Notes under the pieces: generated by a model | Seen by the model: only the letters and a program-made list of their open reading frames with translations | Databases searched by the model: none | Told to the model about the DNA's origin: nothing | Program-made: the position numbers and the translations under genes | Shown: positions 1 through 6,934 of the stretch, piece by piece | How the letters are laid out: every line of letters begins with the position of its first letter | How positions within the stretch are numbered: position 1 is the stretch's first letter | Source: DAIOHQ01 sp036744635 | GTDB taxonomy: Bacteria > Planctomycetota > Phycisphaerae > Tepidisphaerales > Tepidisphaeraceae | Direction of reading: 5' to 3' | Assembly (NCBI GenBank): GCA_036744635.1 | Contig: DAIOHQ010000068.1 | Span: forward strand, 1 to 19,952 | Length of the DNA: 19,952 nt

Positions 1-93
1 GCATCGGCGCCGGCGCGGGAGCCGGCATCGCCGCCGGCGCGGACGCCGGCATCGGCGCCGGCGCGGGCGCCGGCATCGGCGCGAGAGCGGGCG
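1..93. repeat. 24-bp tandem repeat encoding 8-residue Pro/Ala units
   Basis: Three full 24-bp units (1-24, 25-48, 49-72) and a diverged fourth (73-93) start with GCATCG. They lie inside the minus-strand zinc-ribbon gene and encode 8-residue units such as MPAPAPAP. The array may continue beyond the left edge. The period is a multiple of three, so copy-number change would keep the frame. Confidence 0.85.
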
Positions 94-688
94 TTTCGGC
101 GACCGGCGCCGGGGGGGGCGGCCGGATCTCGCGGAGAATCGGCAATGCCGCCGGCGCGGACGCGGGACTGCTTTCCAGCAGGACATCCGGATTGCTCGGC
201 GGCTCCTGCATCCGATGGCAATGCGGGCAGAGGCTGGCGGTGGTCTCAATATCCCCGCCGCAGCCGTAGCATATTCCGAATTCCCGGCTGACTCCCCTCA
301 CCCGCTGGGCGAAGCGCCACAACTGGTGGGTGGTCGGCCCGCGCATGATCGAGCGCGGCGTCACCTGCCCGTTGCGGATCAGCGCCCGCAAAGTGTCGAA
401 CTTCATCCCCGGCGCTGAGGGGTTGCGGGCCTGCAACACGTACCACGGCCCCACCCGCGCCCGCGTCGCCCGCCGCGTCTCCGAGCAATCCTCCAGGCCG
501 CAGCGCGGACAGGGTGTCTCCTGGTGCTGCTTCATCGCCCCGCAAAACGGGCAGCAAAACCGCCCCCCCTGCCCCGCCGCTCCACTTCCCGCCACCCCGA
601 CCGCCAGGGGGGCGAGGGAGGGCGGCGCACCTTCCACCGCCCGTGTGATGGTGGAATCGCTGCTGGTCTGTTCACTGACGCGACTCAT
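1..688 (-). CDS. zinc-ribbon / GYF_2-like protein, partial (C-terminus off the left edge)
   Basis: Reading from the ATG at 688, 229 codons stay open to the window edge, so the C-terminus is missing. Two CxxC-CxxC zinc knuckles are visible: C46/C49 with C60/C63, and C140/C143 with C154/C157. Between them, residues about 80-138 begin GPWYVLQ and resemble a GYF_2-type module. From about residue 170 the chain is rich in Pro, Ala and Met and ends in 8-residue repeats. An in-frame TAG lies upstream of the ATG; no strong Shine-Dalgarno is seen. No signal peptide or membrane segment appears in the visible part. Pairing of zinc ribbons with a GYF_2-like module is often seen in planctomycete regulatory or membrane proteins, but the function is unknown. 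The missing C-terminus could hold membrane helices, as in the GYF_2-like gene at 3570-4493. The frame is supported by its zinc motifs rather than by length alone. Confidence 0.75.
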   Translation of the reverse strand, partial: MSRVSEQTSSDSTITRAVEGAPPSLAPLAVGVAGSGAAGQGGRFCCPFCGAMKQHQETPCPRCGLEDCSETRRATRARVGPWYVLQARNPSAPGMKFDTLRALIRNGQVTPRSIMRGPTTHQLWRFAQRVRGVSREFGICYGCGGDIETTASLCPHCHRMQEPPSNPDVLLESSPASAPAALPILREIRPPPPAPVAETPALAPMPAPAPAPMPASAPAAMPAPAPAPM

Positions 689-817
689 AGACCTGTTCCG
701 AAAATGCCGGGATCCCACCTGCTAAGGCCCATCCCAGCAAATATTTACCAATTTGCTCCCAAATCACCTGGATACACGACAGATATTACCAGATTCGTCC
801 GAAAACGTCTCGTGTTC

Positions 818-2224
818 TCAACCAATCTGAAAATTCTTGTCGCGCTTGGCTACCGCCTGGATTTTTTTGGCCAGGTCGGCGTGGCCGGATTTGCCCATCA
901 GGGCGTAGGTGGCGTCTTTGCCTAGTTGGACGGCGGGTTGGTCGTAGGTGTTTATTTCGTAGAGGGCGCCCATGTAGCTGACGGCGGCCTCGTAGAGATA
1001 GAGGAACTGGCCCACCGTCTGGGGCGTGATCTGGGGGAAGGTGACGGTCATGGTGGGGCGCTGGCTTTCCAGCAGGGCGTATTCGGTGCCGAGTTTTTCG
1101 CTGTTGATGAGGGTCTGGAAATTCGAGCCGGCCAGGTAGGCCAGGGCTTCGACATCCTTCATGCTGGTCGGAATGGCCAGCTTCTGGGCGAAGCGCTCGA
1201 CTTCCAGGAAGGTGATGATCTTGTCGTTGGGACCTTCGCGATAGAGCTGCACCTGCGAGTGCTGGTCGGTTGTGCCCAGGGCTTTGATGGGGGTTTGGCC
1301 GGCGAAAATGTTTTTCTTGTTCAGGCCGTTCTGCTTGCCGAGGGATTCAGCCCAAAGCTGGCGGAACCAGTCGGCCAGGGAATACAGGGAGGTGCTGTAG
1401 GGCATCATCACCGACATGCTCTTGCCCTTGCGGTCGAGCAGCCAGTGGATAGCGGCCAGCATGGCGGCGGGATTGTTGAGCAGGTCGGGGTCTTTGATGC
1501 GCTTGTCCATGGCGGCAGCGCCTTCCATGAGGGCGTCGATGTCGATGCCGGTCATGGCGGCGCTGAAGAGGCCGACGGCCGAGAGAACGCTGAAGCGGCC
1601 GCCGACGCCGTCGGGGACTTCGAGGGTGCGGTATTCTTCGGCCTGGCAGATCTGGCGGAGGGTGCCACCTTTGGGGTCGGTGGTGGCGAGGATATTTTCC
1701 TTGTATTTCTTGCCGAGCTTCTGCTGGAGCAGGTCGCGGAAGAGGATGAACTGGCTGGCGGTTTCGGCGGTCTCGCCGGATTTGCTGACGACGTTGATGA
1801 TGGTTTTTTTGAGCTTGGGGGTGATCAGGTCGACAACCGATTTGATCTGGTCGGGATCGACGTTGTCCAGGACGAAAAGCTGCGGGCCGGGGCGGGTCCG
1901 GTCGCTCATCAGGTTGTATGTGTAGGGGTTGAGGGCGTTGTGCAGGGCGATGTTGCCCAAGGCGCTGCCGCCGATGCCCAGGACGATGAGCACCTCGCAC
2001 TTATCGCGGAAGTGCTCGACCTCTTTGTTGACCGCGTCGATCATGTCCTCCTCGTAGGGAAGATCGCGGAACTTGAGGTTGCCGGCCTTGCGCTCCTCAA
2101 TGAGACGCTTGTGGATTTCCGCGAGGCGCGGGGCGATCTCGCGGAGTTCCTTCTGGGAAACGCCGTGCTTTTCGCCGACGGCGTCGGAGGTGGCATTCTT
2201 GTAATAGAGGCTGATGCGATCCAT
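818..2224 (-). CDS. pgi: glucose-6-phosphate isomerase
   Basis: Interconverts glucose 6-phosphate and fructose 6-phosphate in the cytoplasm (glycolysis and gluconeogenesis). The 468-aa product matches the shorter, Bacillus-type bacterial enzyme (about 450 aa). Visible landmarks are the glycine loop GIGGSALG (83-90), the phosphate-binding SKSGETAET (148-156), the family signature GVGGRFSVLSAVGL (206-219), catalytic Glu293 in WAESLGKQ, His322 in TTDQHSQ, and the C-terminal YDQPAVQLGK with Lys436. The frame stays open upstream to 2542, but that extension is low-complexity, lacks family similarity and would overlap the divergent gene. The ATG at 2224 starts MDRISLYYKN and is preceded by a purine-rich AAGGGAAG. 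The next gene upstream is divergent and the gene at 1-688 lies downstream on the same strand after 129 bp. Confidence 0.96.
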   Translation of the reverse strand: MDRISLYYKNATSDAVGEKHGVSQKELREIAPRLAEIHKRLIEERKAGNLKFRDLPYEEDMIDAVNKEVEHFRDKCEVLIVLGIGGSALGNIALHNALNPYTYNLMSDRTRPGPQLFVLDNVDPDQIKSVVDLITPKLKKTIINVVSKSGETAETASQFILFRDLLQQKLGKKYKENILATTDPKGGTLRQICQAEEYRTLEVPDGVGGRFSVLSAVGLFSAAMTGIDIDALMEGAAAMDKRIKDPDLLNNPAAMLAAIHWLLDRKGKSMSVMMPYSTSLYSLADWFRQLWAESLGKQNGLNKKNIFAGQTPIKALGTTDQHSQVQLYREGPNDKIITFLEVERFAQKLAIPTSMKDVEALAYLAGSNFQTLINSEKLGTEYALLESQRPTMTVTFPQITPQTVGQFLYLYEAAVSYMGALYEINTYDQPAVQLGKDATYALMGKSGHADLAKKIQAVAKRDKNFQIG

Positions 2225-2307
2225 GTTTCTTCCCTTGCGTGTGGGTGCGCGGTGCGTGGCCGAGAGGACGACGCGGTAGCATACGCAGAGTCGGGGGAAA
2301 GGAAAAG

Positions 2308-2335
2308 GTTGAAAGAGTGGCGTTGAAAGAGTGGC
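2308..2335. repeat. 14-bp direct repeat, two copies
   Basis: GTTGAAAGAGTGGC occurs at 2308-2321 and again at 2322-2335. It lies in the divergent spacer between pgi and the metallo-beta-lactamase-fold gene. It might be a regulatory site or simple slippage; two copies do not allow a choice. Confidence 0.7.
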
Positions 2336-2435
2336 GGCAGACGGATGGGGCGACGTTTTCGGGCGAATGCTTGATTCACAGACGGAGTTGTGGGATTCTG
2401 CGGCGGTCGTTCTTGCGGCGCTTTTTCCGACACGG

Positions 2436-3296
2436 ATGTCTTTGGAACTCTGCATTCTCGCCAGCGGTTCTTCGGGGAATTGTGCGGCGGTGCGCGCGGG
2501 GTCGGGGGTGATGCTGATCGATGCGGGGATCGGGCCGCGCACGGCCGGGAAACGCCTGGGCGGTACTGGCGTCGCGTTGGGCGACGTCCTGGCAATCTGC
2601 CTGACTCATCTGGACCGGGATCATTTCAATGCCAACTGGGTGAGCACGATCGTCCGCCAGCAAATCCGCGTCTTCTGTCATGCCGGGCGACGGGATGACC
2701 TGCTGCGCAACGTGGCCTGGCACCAGGATGCGGCGGAATTTGCGGACTGTATCGACGCGTTTGACGCCGGACATTTCTCCCCTATCGAGGGCGTGGAGCT
2801 TCAGCCGATCGCGCTGGCGCATGATGAGTGCGGCTCGCACGGGTTTGTGATCGACGGGGGTTCCTGCCGGATCGGGTATGCCACCGACCTTGGCCGGGTT
2901 CCGGCGGAGCTTATTGAGCTGTTTTGCGACCTCGACGTGCTGGCGATTGAGAGCAACTACGATCCGCTGATGCAGACGGCCAGCGCCCGGCCATGGTTTC
3001 TCAAGCAGCGCATCATGGGAGGAGCCGGGCATCTGTCCAACGAACAGGCGCTGTCGGCGGTGCGGCGGGTGCTGGATCGCTGCCGCGATCTTGGCCAGCG
3101 GCTGCCAGCGCACATCGTGCTGCTGCACCGCAGCGCGCAGTGCAACTGCCCGCAGTTGCTGCGGCGATTGTTCGGGCAGGACCCGCGGATTTCGCAGCGG
3201 CTGACACTGGCGGATCAGTACCAGCGCACCGAATGGCTGCGGCCGATGGATGTGCCGCCGGCGCTGGGCGAGCAGTTGGCGCTGGCGTTCGCGTAG
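2436..3296 (+). CDS. MBL-fold metallohydrolase, YycJ/WalJ-like
   Basis: A 286-aa metallo-beta-lactamase-fold protein. It opens ILASGSSGNC, typical of the YycJ/WalJ group, followed by the LIDAG strand (27-31), a metal motif THLDRDH (57-63), YATDLG, IESNYD and GHLSNEQA in family order. The usual HxHxDH is here HLDRDH, with Asp60 in the position of the second His. YycJ-type proteins are regarded as 5'-to-3' exonucleases or nucleases linked to DNA repair; that activity is inferred from the family only. Start choice: the frame is open further upstream, but only the ATG at 2436 places the conserved first strand at the N-terminus. There is no clear Shine-Dalgarno. The gene is divergent from pgi. Confidence 0.85.
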   Translation: MSLELCILASGSSGNCAAVRAGSGVMLIDAGIGPRTAGKRLGGTGVALGDVLAICLTHLDRDHFNANWVSTIVRQQIRVFCHAGRRDDLLRNVAWHQDAAEFADCIDAFDAGHFSPIEGVELQPIALAHDECGSHGFVIDGGSCRIGYATDLGRVPAELIELFCDLDVLAIESNYDPLMQTASARPWFLKQRIMGGAGHLSNEQALSAVRRVLDRCRDLGQRLPAHIVLLHRSAQCNCPQLLRRLFGQDPRISQRLTLADQYQRTEWLRPMDVPPALGEQLALAFA

Positions 3297-3374
3297 GGGT
3301 CGGGAGGCGGGGAAATTCCCATCTCGAAGCATCCGCACCGGTAAGGGGACCGTTCGCGTTCTCCTTAGAAAAGC

Positions 3375-3390
3375 TGGCACGATTTTTGAT
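3375..3390 (+). promoter_or_regulatory. sigma-54-like -24/-12 element (imperfect)
   Basis: TGGCACG, four bases, then TTGAT resembles the sigma-54 consensus TGGCACG-N4-TTGCW. The only deviation is A for the important C near -12. It would start transcription close to 3401, 13 nt before the GTG of the small membrane ORF. The key mismatch keeps this tentative. Confidence 0.3.
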
Positions 3391-3413
3391 GTTGTTAGCG
3401 CCGCGATATTGGT

Positions 3414-3569
3414 GTGAAGTTTGCCATCATTGCCTTCGTCGTCTGCCTGTGCGAATTCATCGGCAGGCGCAACCAGCGGGCGGCGCGCTCGCTGATCCTG
3501 TCGTCGGTGCTGTTGACCTGCGTGCCGATCGTCGTGGCGGTCTTTGAAACAGCGTTCGTCGTGGAATAG
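3414..3569 (+). CDS. small membrane protein (51 aa), hypothetical
   Basis: A 51-codon ORF from GTG, MKFAIIAFVVCLCEFIG..., ending ETAFVVE. Two hydrophobic stretches (about residues 3-17 and 26-48) are separated by a basic, Arg-rich turn (RRNQRAAR), which suggests a two-helix inner-membrane hairpin. An in-frame TAG lies a few codons upstream and no ATG is available, so GTG is the only standard start. No Shine-Dalgarno is visible. Its TAG (3567-3569) abuts the stop codon of the convergent gene (3570-3572) with no gap. I do not recognise a family. The hydrophobic pattern and the promoter-like site upstream favour a real gene, but chance is possible at this length. Confidence 0.45.
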   Translation: MKFAIIAFVVCLCEFIGRRNQRAARSLILSSVLLTCVPIVVAVFETAFVVE

Positions 3570-4493
3570 TCAGCCATCGAACAGGCCGTCGATCACCAGC
3601 AGCATGAGCAGCACCAGCGGCAATCCCACCAGAGCCAGGACTCCCAATTCCAGCGCCTGATCGGTGACATGCGGGGTTTGCAGGAGCAGCGCAGTGAGCA
3701 CCGGCAGCGGCGCGGCGATGGCGGTGATCCGGCCGGCAATTCCCAGGCGGCGGGTGCGCGACGGGCGGCTGATGGCGCTGGCGGCAAAGACGAACGGCAG
3801 GCCAAGCATCGAGAGCAGGAATACCGTGAGAAACGCGCGATGGGGCGCCCAGACCATGACCATTCCGAAGAAGATGGCGCGGGCGGCCGCGATGCTCAGG
3901 GCCAGGGAAGTAATGCCGGCGACCAATGCCAGAATGCCAGCGCGCGGGCCGCGGCCAGCGCCGAGCGAGCCGGGGCGGAAATGGGTTTGATAGCCCAGGA
4001 TGGGGGCACCGTCCGGAGTCGTTCCGATCATCGGCCGCTGCGCGGCCAGCACCTGCTCGCGCATGCCGGGAATTTCATCGGGATCGTCCGCTTCGTCTTT
4101 ATCAGCCATGGCGTCGGGCGGATCTTCCAGCGATCCGGGTTCGATTCGAGGAGTATCGCAGTGCGCCAGAAAGTAGGCGTGTAATTCCGCCATCGACCCG
4201 GCCGGCAGCCAGGCCTCGCGCAGGACGGGCGTGTCTGGGGTGATGTCCATCTCCGCCAGTTCTTCCAATGAAAACGGGCCACGGCGCTCATCTTCGTGCA
4301 GCACGTAATAGACGAAGCGCTGCGACTCTTCGCCGCCGGCGCGGAGGTATTCTTTCGCCCGCTCGGCTTTTCGCGAGGCGGGCGTTTGATAGTCCAATGG
4401 AATGGGAGTGGGCGCTGCAGGCACGGGCTCGTCGGTGGTTTCGATCGCCGGCGGCGGTAGTTCGGCACTCTGCACGCGCTGGGGCATATTCAT
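3570..4493 (-). CDS. GYF_2-like domain membrane protein
   Basis: A 307-aa protein. The Pro-rich N-terminus (1-55) is followed by a GYF_2-type module at about 60-110 (VYYVLHEDERRGPFSLEELA...), an acidic linker (about 118-145), and four hydrophobic helices (about 186-215, 219-241, 250-271 and 283-302). This fits a protein with its N-terminal module in the cytoplasm and a four-helix C-terminal membrane part. GYF_2 modules are thought to bind peptides or proteins; the partner here is unknown. Two starts are possible, ATG at 4493 and ATG at 4487 (third codon). A TACAAT hexamer ends directly before the first ATG, so a leaderless transcript starting near 4487 is plausible. It is the second GYF_2-like gene within 4.5 kb. 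Confidence 0.85.
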   Translation of the reverse strand: MNMPQRVQSAELPPPAIETTDEPVPAAPTPIPLDYQTPASRKAERAKEYLRAGGEESQRFVYYVLHEDERRGPFSLEELAEMDITPDTPVLREAWLPAGSMAELHAYFLAHCDTPRIEPGSLEDPPDAMADKDEADDPDEIPGMREQVLAAQRPMIGTTPDGAPILGYQTHFRPGSLGAGRGPRAGILALVAGITSLALSIAAARAIFFGMVMVWAPHRAFLTVFLLSMLGLPFVFAASAISRPSRTRRLGIAGRITAIAAPLPVLTALLLQTPHVTDQALELGVLALVGLPLVLLMLLVIDGLFDG

Positions 4494-4499
4494 ATTGTA
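4494..4499 (-). promoter_or_regulatory. -10-like TACAAT for the GYF_2-like gene
   Basis: On the minus strand TACAAT abuts the first ATG (4493) and lies 6 nt before the second in-frame ATG (4487). This spacing fits transcription starting at the second ATG. No good -35 is visible. Confidence 0.4.
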
Positions 4500-4523
4500 C
4501 GCCGATCACCGCACCAGATCGGC

Positions 4524-4551
4524 TTGACAAAATGACCTCTGCCCGTACCAT
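4524..4551 (+). promoter_or_regulatory. sigma-70-like promoter upstream of tRNA-Gln
   Basis: TTGACA (4524-4529) and TACCAT (4546-4551) are separated by 16 bp. The -35 is perfect and the -10 matches four of six bases. Transcription would start near 4558, just before the foldable segment at 4560-4684, and could run into tRNA-Gln. Confidence 0.5.
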
Positions 4552-4559
4552 ATCGCCCG

Positions 4560-4684
4560 TTCCCCAGCGATGGGGAAATCGTCGAGAGGTTCGGCGGGTT
4601 GCCGAAAGGGTAGGCGAGAAAGCAGTTCCCCGTGCGAAGCCGGCCGCATGCATTTGCGGGGCTGAATCGGCAGACGACTTTCCC
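4560..4684 (+). other. foldable intergenic segment, candidate ncRNA or tRNA leader
   Basis: Bases 4573-4583 (GGGAAATCGTC) pair with 4673-4684 (GACGACTTTCCC) as 11 bp with one bulged C. Inside are a hairpin TTCGGC/GCCGAA (4590-4595 with 4601-4606) and a stem CAG..CCCCG (4623-4632) with CGGGGCTG (4657-4664). Two alternatives compete: TTCCCC (4560-4565) with GGGGAA (4572-4577), and GCCGA (4601-4605) with TCGGC (4667-4671). No T-tract follows, so it may be part of the tRNA precursor. I could not match it to 6S, SRP, RNase P, tmRNA or a known riboswitch by eye. No convincing ORF covers it. Confidence 0.35.
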
Positions 4685-4726
4685 GGCCAACCCTTCCCCT
4701 CGGACAATCATGCGGCACTGCATCAC

Positions 4727-4797
4727 TACCCCGTAGTGTAACGGTAGCACAAGAGTTTTTGGTACTCTTTGTCTTGGTTCGAATCCAAGCGGGGTAG
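4727..4797 (+). tRNA. tRNA-Gln (anticodon TTG)
   Basis: A complete 71-nt cloverleaf. The acceptor stem TACCCCG pairs with CGGGGTA (7 bp), the D arm is GTG/CAC, and the anticodon stem AGAGT/ACTCT encloses loop TTTTGGT with anticodon TTG at 4759-4761, reading CAA. The variable loop is TTGT, the T arm CTTGG-TTCGAAT-CCAAG, and the discriminator base G. CCA is not encoded and must be added after transcription. It lies 66 bp upstream of glmU on the same strand. Confidence 0.97.
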
Positions 4798-4801
4798 CTT
4801 G

Positions 4802-4845
4802 GTGGTCAATTGTCAGTGGTCATTTGTCAATTGTTGTTGTGGTCA
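4802..4845. repeat. 7-bp tandem array (NNNGTCA type)
   Basis: Consecutive heptamers GTGGTCA, ATTGTCA, GTGGTCA, TTTGTCA and ATTGTTG fill 4802-4836, and another GTGGTCA follows at 4839-4845. The array fills most of the spacer between tRNA-Gln and glmU. No known function. Confidence 0.75.
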
Positions 4846-4863
4846 TCGGTGGCGTAATTAACC

Positions 4864-5850
4864 ATGGCATTGTCGGCGATTATTTTGGCGGCGGGGAAGA
4901 GCACGCGGATGAAATCGCGGCGGCCGAAGGTGCTGCACGAAGTGTGCGGGCGGCCGATGCTGCATTACGTGCTGCAAGCCTGTTATGGCGCGGGGTGTGA
5001 ACGGGTGATGGTAGTGGTGGGATACGCCAAGGATGAGGTGCTCGCCCAATTCGCCGAGGATGATCGCATCCACTGGATCGAGCAGACCGAACAGCTTGGC
5101 ACCGGGCACGCGGCCCGCATGTGCGAGAAAGAGTTGAAAAAGGTTGGCGGGGATGTGTTCATCTTGGCCGGCGACGGGCCGATGATCCGCACCGAAGTGC
5201 TGCGCACGCTGGCGCAGACCCACCACCAGGAACACGCGGCCGCCTCGATGGCGACCGCGATGCTGGATGATCCGACCGGCTATGGCCGGATCGTGCGTGA
5301 TGCCGAGGGGAATTTCCTCGATATCGTCGAGCAGGTGGACTGCACGCCGGAGCAGCGCGAGATTCGCGAAGTTTTTCCCAGCTACTACTGCGTGAAGAGC
5401 GAAGAGCTGCTGGCGGCGTTCACGAAGCTGACGAACAACAACAAGAAGGGCGAATACTACCTGACCGACATCTACGGCATCCTCCGCCGGGCGGGCAAGA
5501 AGGTGGTGGCGGTGCAGGCGGTGACGCAGGAGGATGTGCTGGCGGTGAACTCGCGCTCGCAGCTTGCGGTGGTGGATGCGGCGATGCAGGATCGCATGCA
5601 GCGCCAGCTCATGGAGGCGGGAGTCACGATCGTCAGCGGCATTAACACGTATATCGAAGCGGGCGTCGCAGTGGGAGCGGACACGGTGATTCAGCCGTTT
5701 TCGTTCATTGGCCGGGATTCGAGCATCGGCGGCGACTGCGTGATCGGGCCGTTCGCCACGCTGCCGCGGCAAAGCGTCGTTCCCGATGACAGCACCGTGG
5801 CCGGAAATATTTCGGTGGAGAACGCGCTCATTAACCCGGTGGGGAGTTAA
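4864..5850 (+). CDS. glmU: GlmU-like UTP:GlcNAc-1-phosphate uridylyltransferase, shortened
   Basis: Makes UDP-GlcNAc from UTP and GlcNAc-1-phosphate for peptidoglycan and LPS. The nucleotidyltransferase domain (about 1-230) carries LAAGKSTRM with PKVLHEV (8-27), QLGTGHA (78-83), GDGPM with the probable Mg ligand Asp104, YGRIV, and VNSR with Asn229. A short left-handed beta-helix follows (about 255-315). The protein is 328 aa against about 456 in E. coli GlmU, so most of the acetyltransferase helix, including the region of the catalytic His and the acetyl-CoA site, is absent. It ends at a normal stop and is followed directly by prs, so this looks like genuine domain loss rather than a sequence break. 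The glucosamine-1-phosphate acetylation step would need another protein. It could also act on a different sugar phosphate. Confidence 0.85.
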   Translation: MALSAIILAAGKSTRMKSRRPKVLHEVCGRPMLHYVLQACYGAGCERVMVVVGYAKDEVLAQFAEDDRIHWIEQTEQLGTGHAARMCEKELKKVGGDVFILAGDGPMIRTEVLRTLAQTHHQEHAAASMATAMLDDPTGYGRIVRDAEGNFLDIVEQVDCTPEQREIREVFPSYYCVKSEELLAAFTKLTNNNKKGEYYLTDIYGILRRAGKKVVAVQAVTQEDVLAVNSRSQLAVVDAAMQDRMQRQLMEAGVTIVSGINTYIEAGVAVGADTVIQPFSFIGRDSSIGGDCVIGPFATLPRQSVVPDDSTVAGNISVENALINPVGS

Positions 5851-5853
5851 TCC

Positions 5854-6837
5854 ATGCAAGCCGATGCGGACAAGCTGAAGCTGTTCACCGGGCGGGCCAA
5901 CAAGGAATTGGCGCAGAAAATCTGCGATTACCTGCAAATCCCGATGGGACGGGGCGCCACCGAGCTGTTTCCCGATGGCGAGCTGATGGTGAAGGTGGAA
6001 GAGGATGTACGCGGCCGCGACTGTTTCGTGGTGCAGCCAACCAGCCATCCGGTGAATGCCCACCTGATGGAATTGATGATCTGGATCGACTGCCTCAAGC
6101 GCGCCAGCGCCCAGCGGGTGACGGCGGTCATCCCATATTTCGGGTACGCCCGGCAGGACCGCAAGGATGAAGGGCGCACGCCGATCACCGCCAAGCTGGT
6201 GGCCAATCTGCTGGAGCGGGCGGGGGCGGACCGGGTGGTTTCGGTCGATCTGCACGCGGCGCAGGTGCAGGGATTTTTCGACATTCCGGTCGATCATCTC
6301 AACGCCGGGCCGGTGCTGACCAAGTGGTTTAAGAGCCTCAAGCTCTCCAACCGCGTCTTTGTCTCGCCGGATGTGGGGAACGTGAAGCGGGCGCAGGTCT
6401 ACGCCAGGCTCCTGGGCGGCGAAATCTGCATCATCGACAAGCGGCGCAAGAGCGGATCGGAAACCAAGGCCGTCCATATCATCGGCGATGTGGAAGGGAA
6501 GAACGTGTTGATGGTGGATGACATGATCACCACCGCCGGAACCGTCACCGAGGCGTGCAAGATTCTGCGCGACAACGGGGCCAAGGAAATTTACATTTCC
6601 GCGACTCACGCCGTCTTCGCCCCGCCGGCCATGGAGCGGCTGGGGAAATGTGATTTTACCAAGCTGGCCGTCACCGACACCATCCCCATCGGCAACCGCG
6701 CTGACGCCATCAAGGACCGGCTGGTGGTGCTGAGCGTGGCCGAGCTATTGGGCGAGGCGATCCATCGCATCCATCACAATGAGTCGGTGAGCGCGCTGTT
6801 TCCCAAGTCCATGGATGGGCGGGCGATGAGCGAATAG
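5854..6837 (+). CDS. prs: ribose-phosphate pyrophosphokinase (PRPP synthase)
   Basis: Converts ribose 5-phosphate and ATP to PRPP for nucleotide, His and Trp synthesis. It is 327 aa, with family motifs in order: FPDGE (39-43), YARQDRK (98-104), the divalent-cation motif DLHAAQVQGFF (132-142), DKRR (196-199) and the PRPP loop VDDMITTAGT (221-230). It resembles class I bacterial enzymes. The start ATG is 3 nt after the glmU stop, with a GGGGAG Shine-Dalgarno inside the glmU end, so the two are translated from one message. The order glmU-prs-rplY-pth is a known conserved arrangement, for example in Firmicutes. Confidence 0.97.
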   Translation: MQADADKLKLFTGRANKELAQKICDYLQIPMGRGATELFPDGELMVKVEEDVRGRDCFVVQPTSHPVNAHLMELMIWIDCLKRASAQRVTAVIPYFGYARQDRKDEGRTPITAKLVANLLERAGADRVVSVDLHAAQVQGFFDIPVDHLNAGPVLTKWFKSLKLSNRVFVSPDVGNVKRAQVYARLLGGEICIIDKRRKSGSETKAVHIIGDVEGKNVLMVDDMITTAGTVTEACKILRDNGAKEIYISATHAVFAPPAMERLGKCDFTKLAVTDTIPIGNRADAIKDRLVVLSVAELLGEAIHRIHHNESVSALFPKSMDGRAMSE

Positions 6838-6849
6838 AGGGTATTTGAT

Positions 6850-6903
6850 GTAGGGTCCGCCTCAGCGGACGCGATTCGTTCCGTCCGCTGAAGCGGACCC
6901 TAC
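6850..6903. repeat. GTAG-headed paired palindrome, family A
   Basis: It begins GTAGGGTCCGC and ends with the inverted GCGGACCCTAC. The two arms form hairpins GTCCGC-CTCA-GCGGAC and GTCCGC-TGAA-GCGGAC. It sits between prs and rplY and has almost the same core as 15816-15880. It resembles REP elements of the RAYT type. Confidence 0.85.
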
Positions 6904-6934
6904 GAGCAGACAACAAACTATTGGAGTACACCAT

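Noticed and set aside
1..93. CRISPR-like array at the left edge
   Set aside because: The 24-bp units are directly adjacent without spacers and encode Pro/Ala repeats in frame with the zinc-ribbon gene.
926..2326. 466-aa open frame antisense to pgi
   Set aside because: pgi has all catalytic motifs on the other strand; the antisense product is Gly/Val/Glu-rich without family motifs, as expected from GC-rich codon use.
4560..4684. 6S RNA, SRP RNA, RNase P RNA, tmRNA or a named riboswitch
   Set aside because: None of the diagnostic conserved cores could be found by eye, and the bulge pattern does not match the symmetrical 6S bubble.
4858..6609. 583-aa open frame antisense to glmU and prs
   Set aside because: Both plus-strand genes are unambiguous. 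The antisense product is His/Arg/Leu-rich low-complexity sequence running across two unrelated genes.
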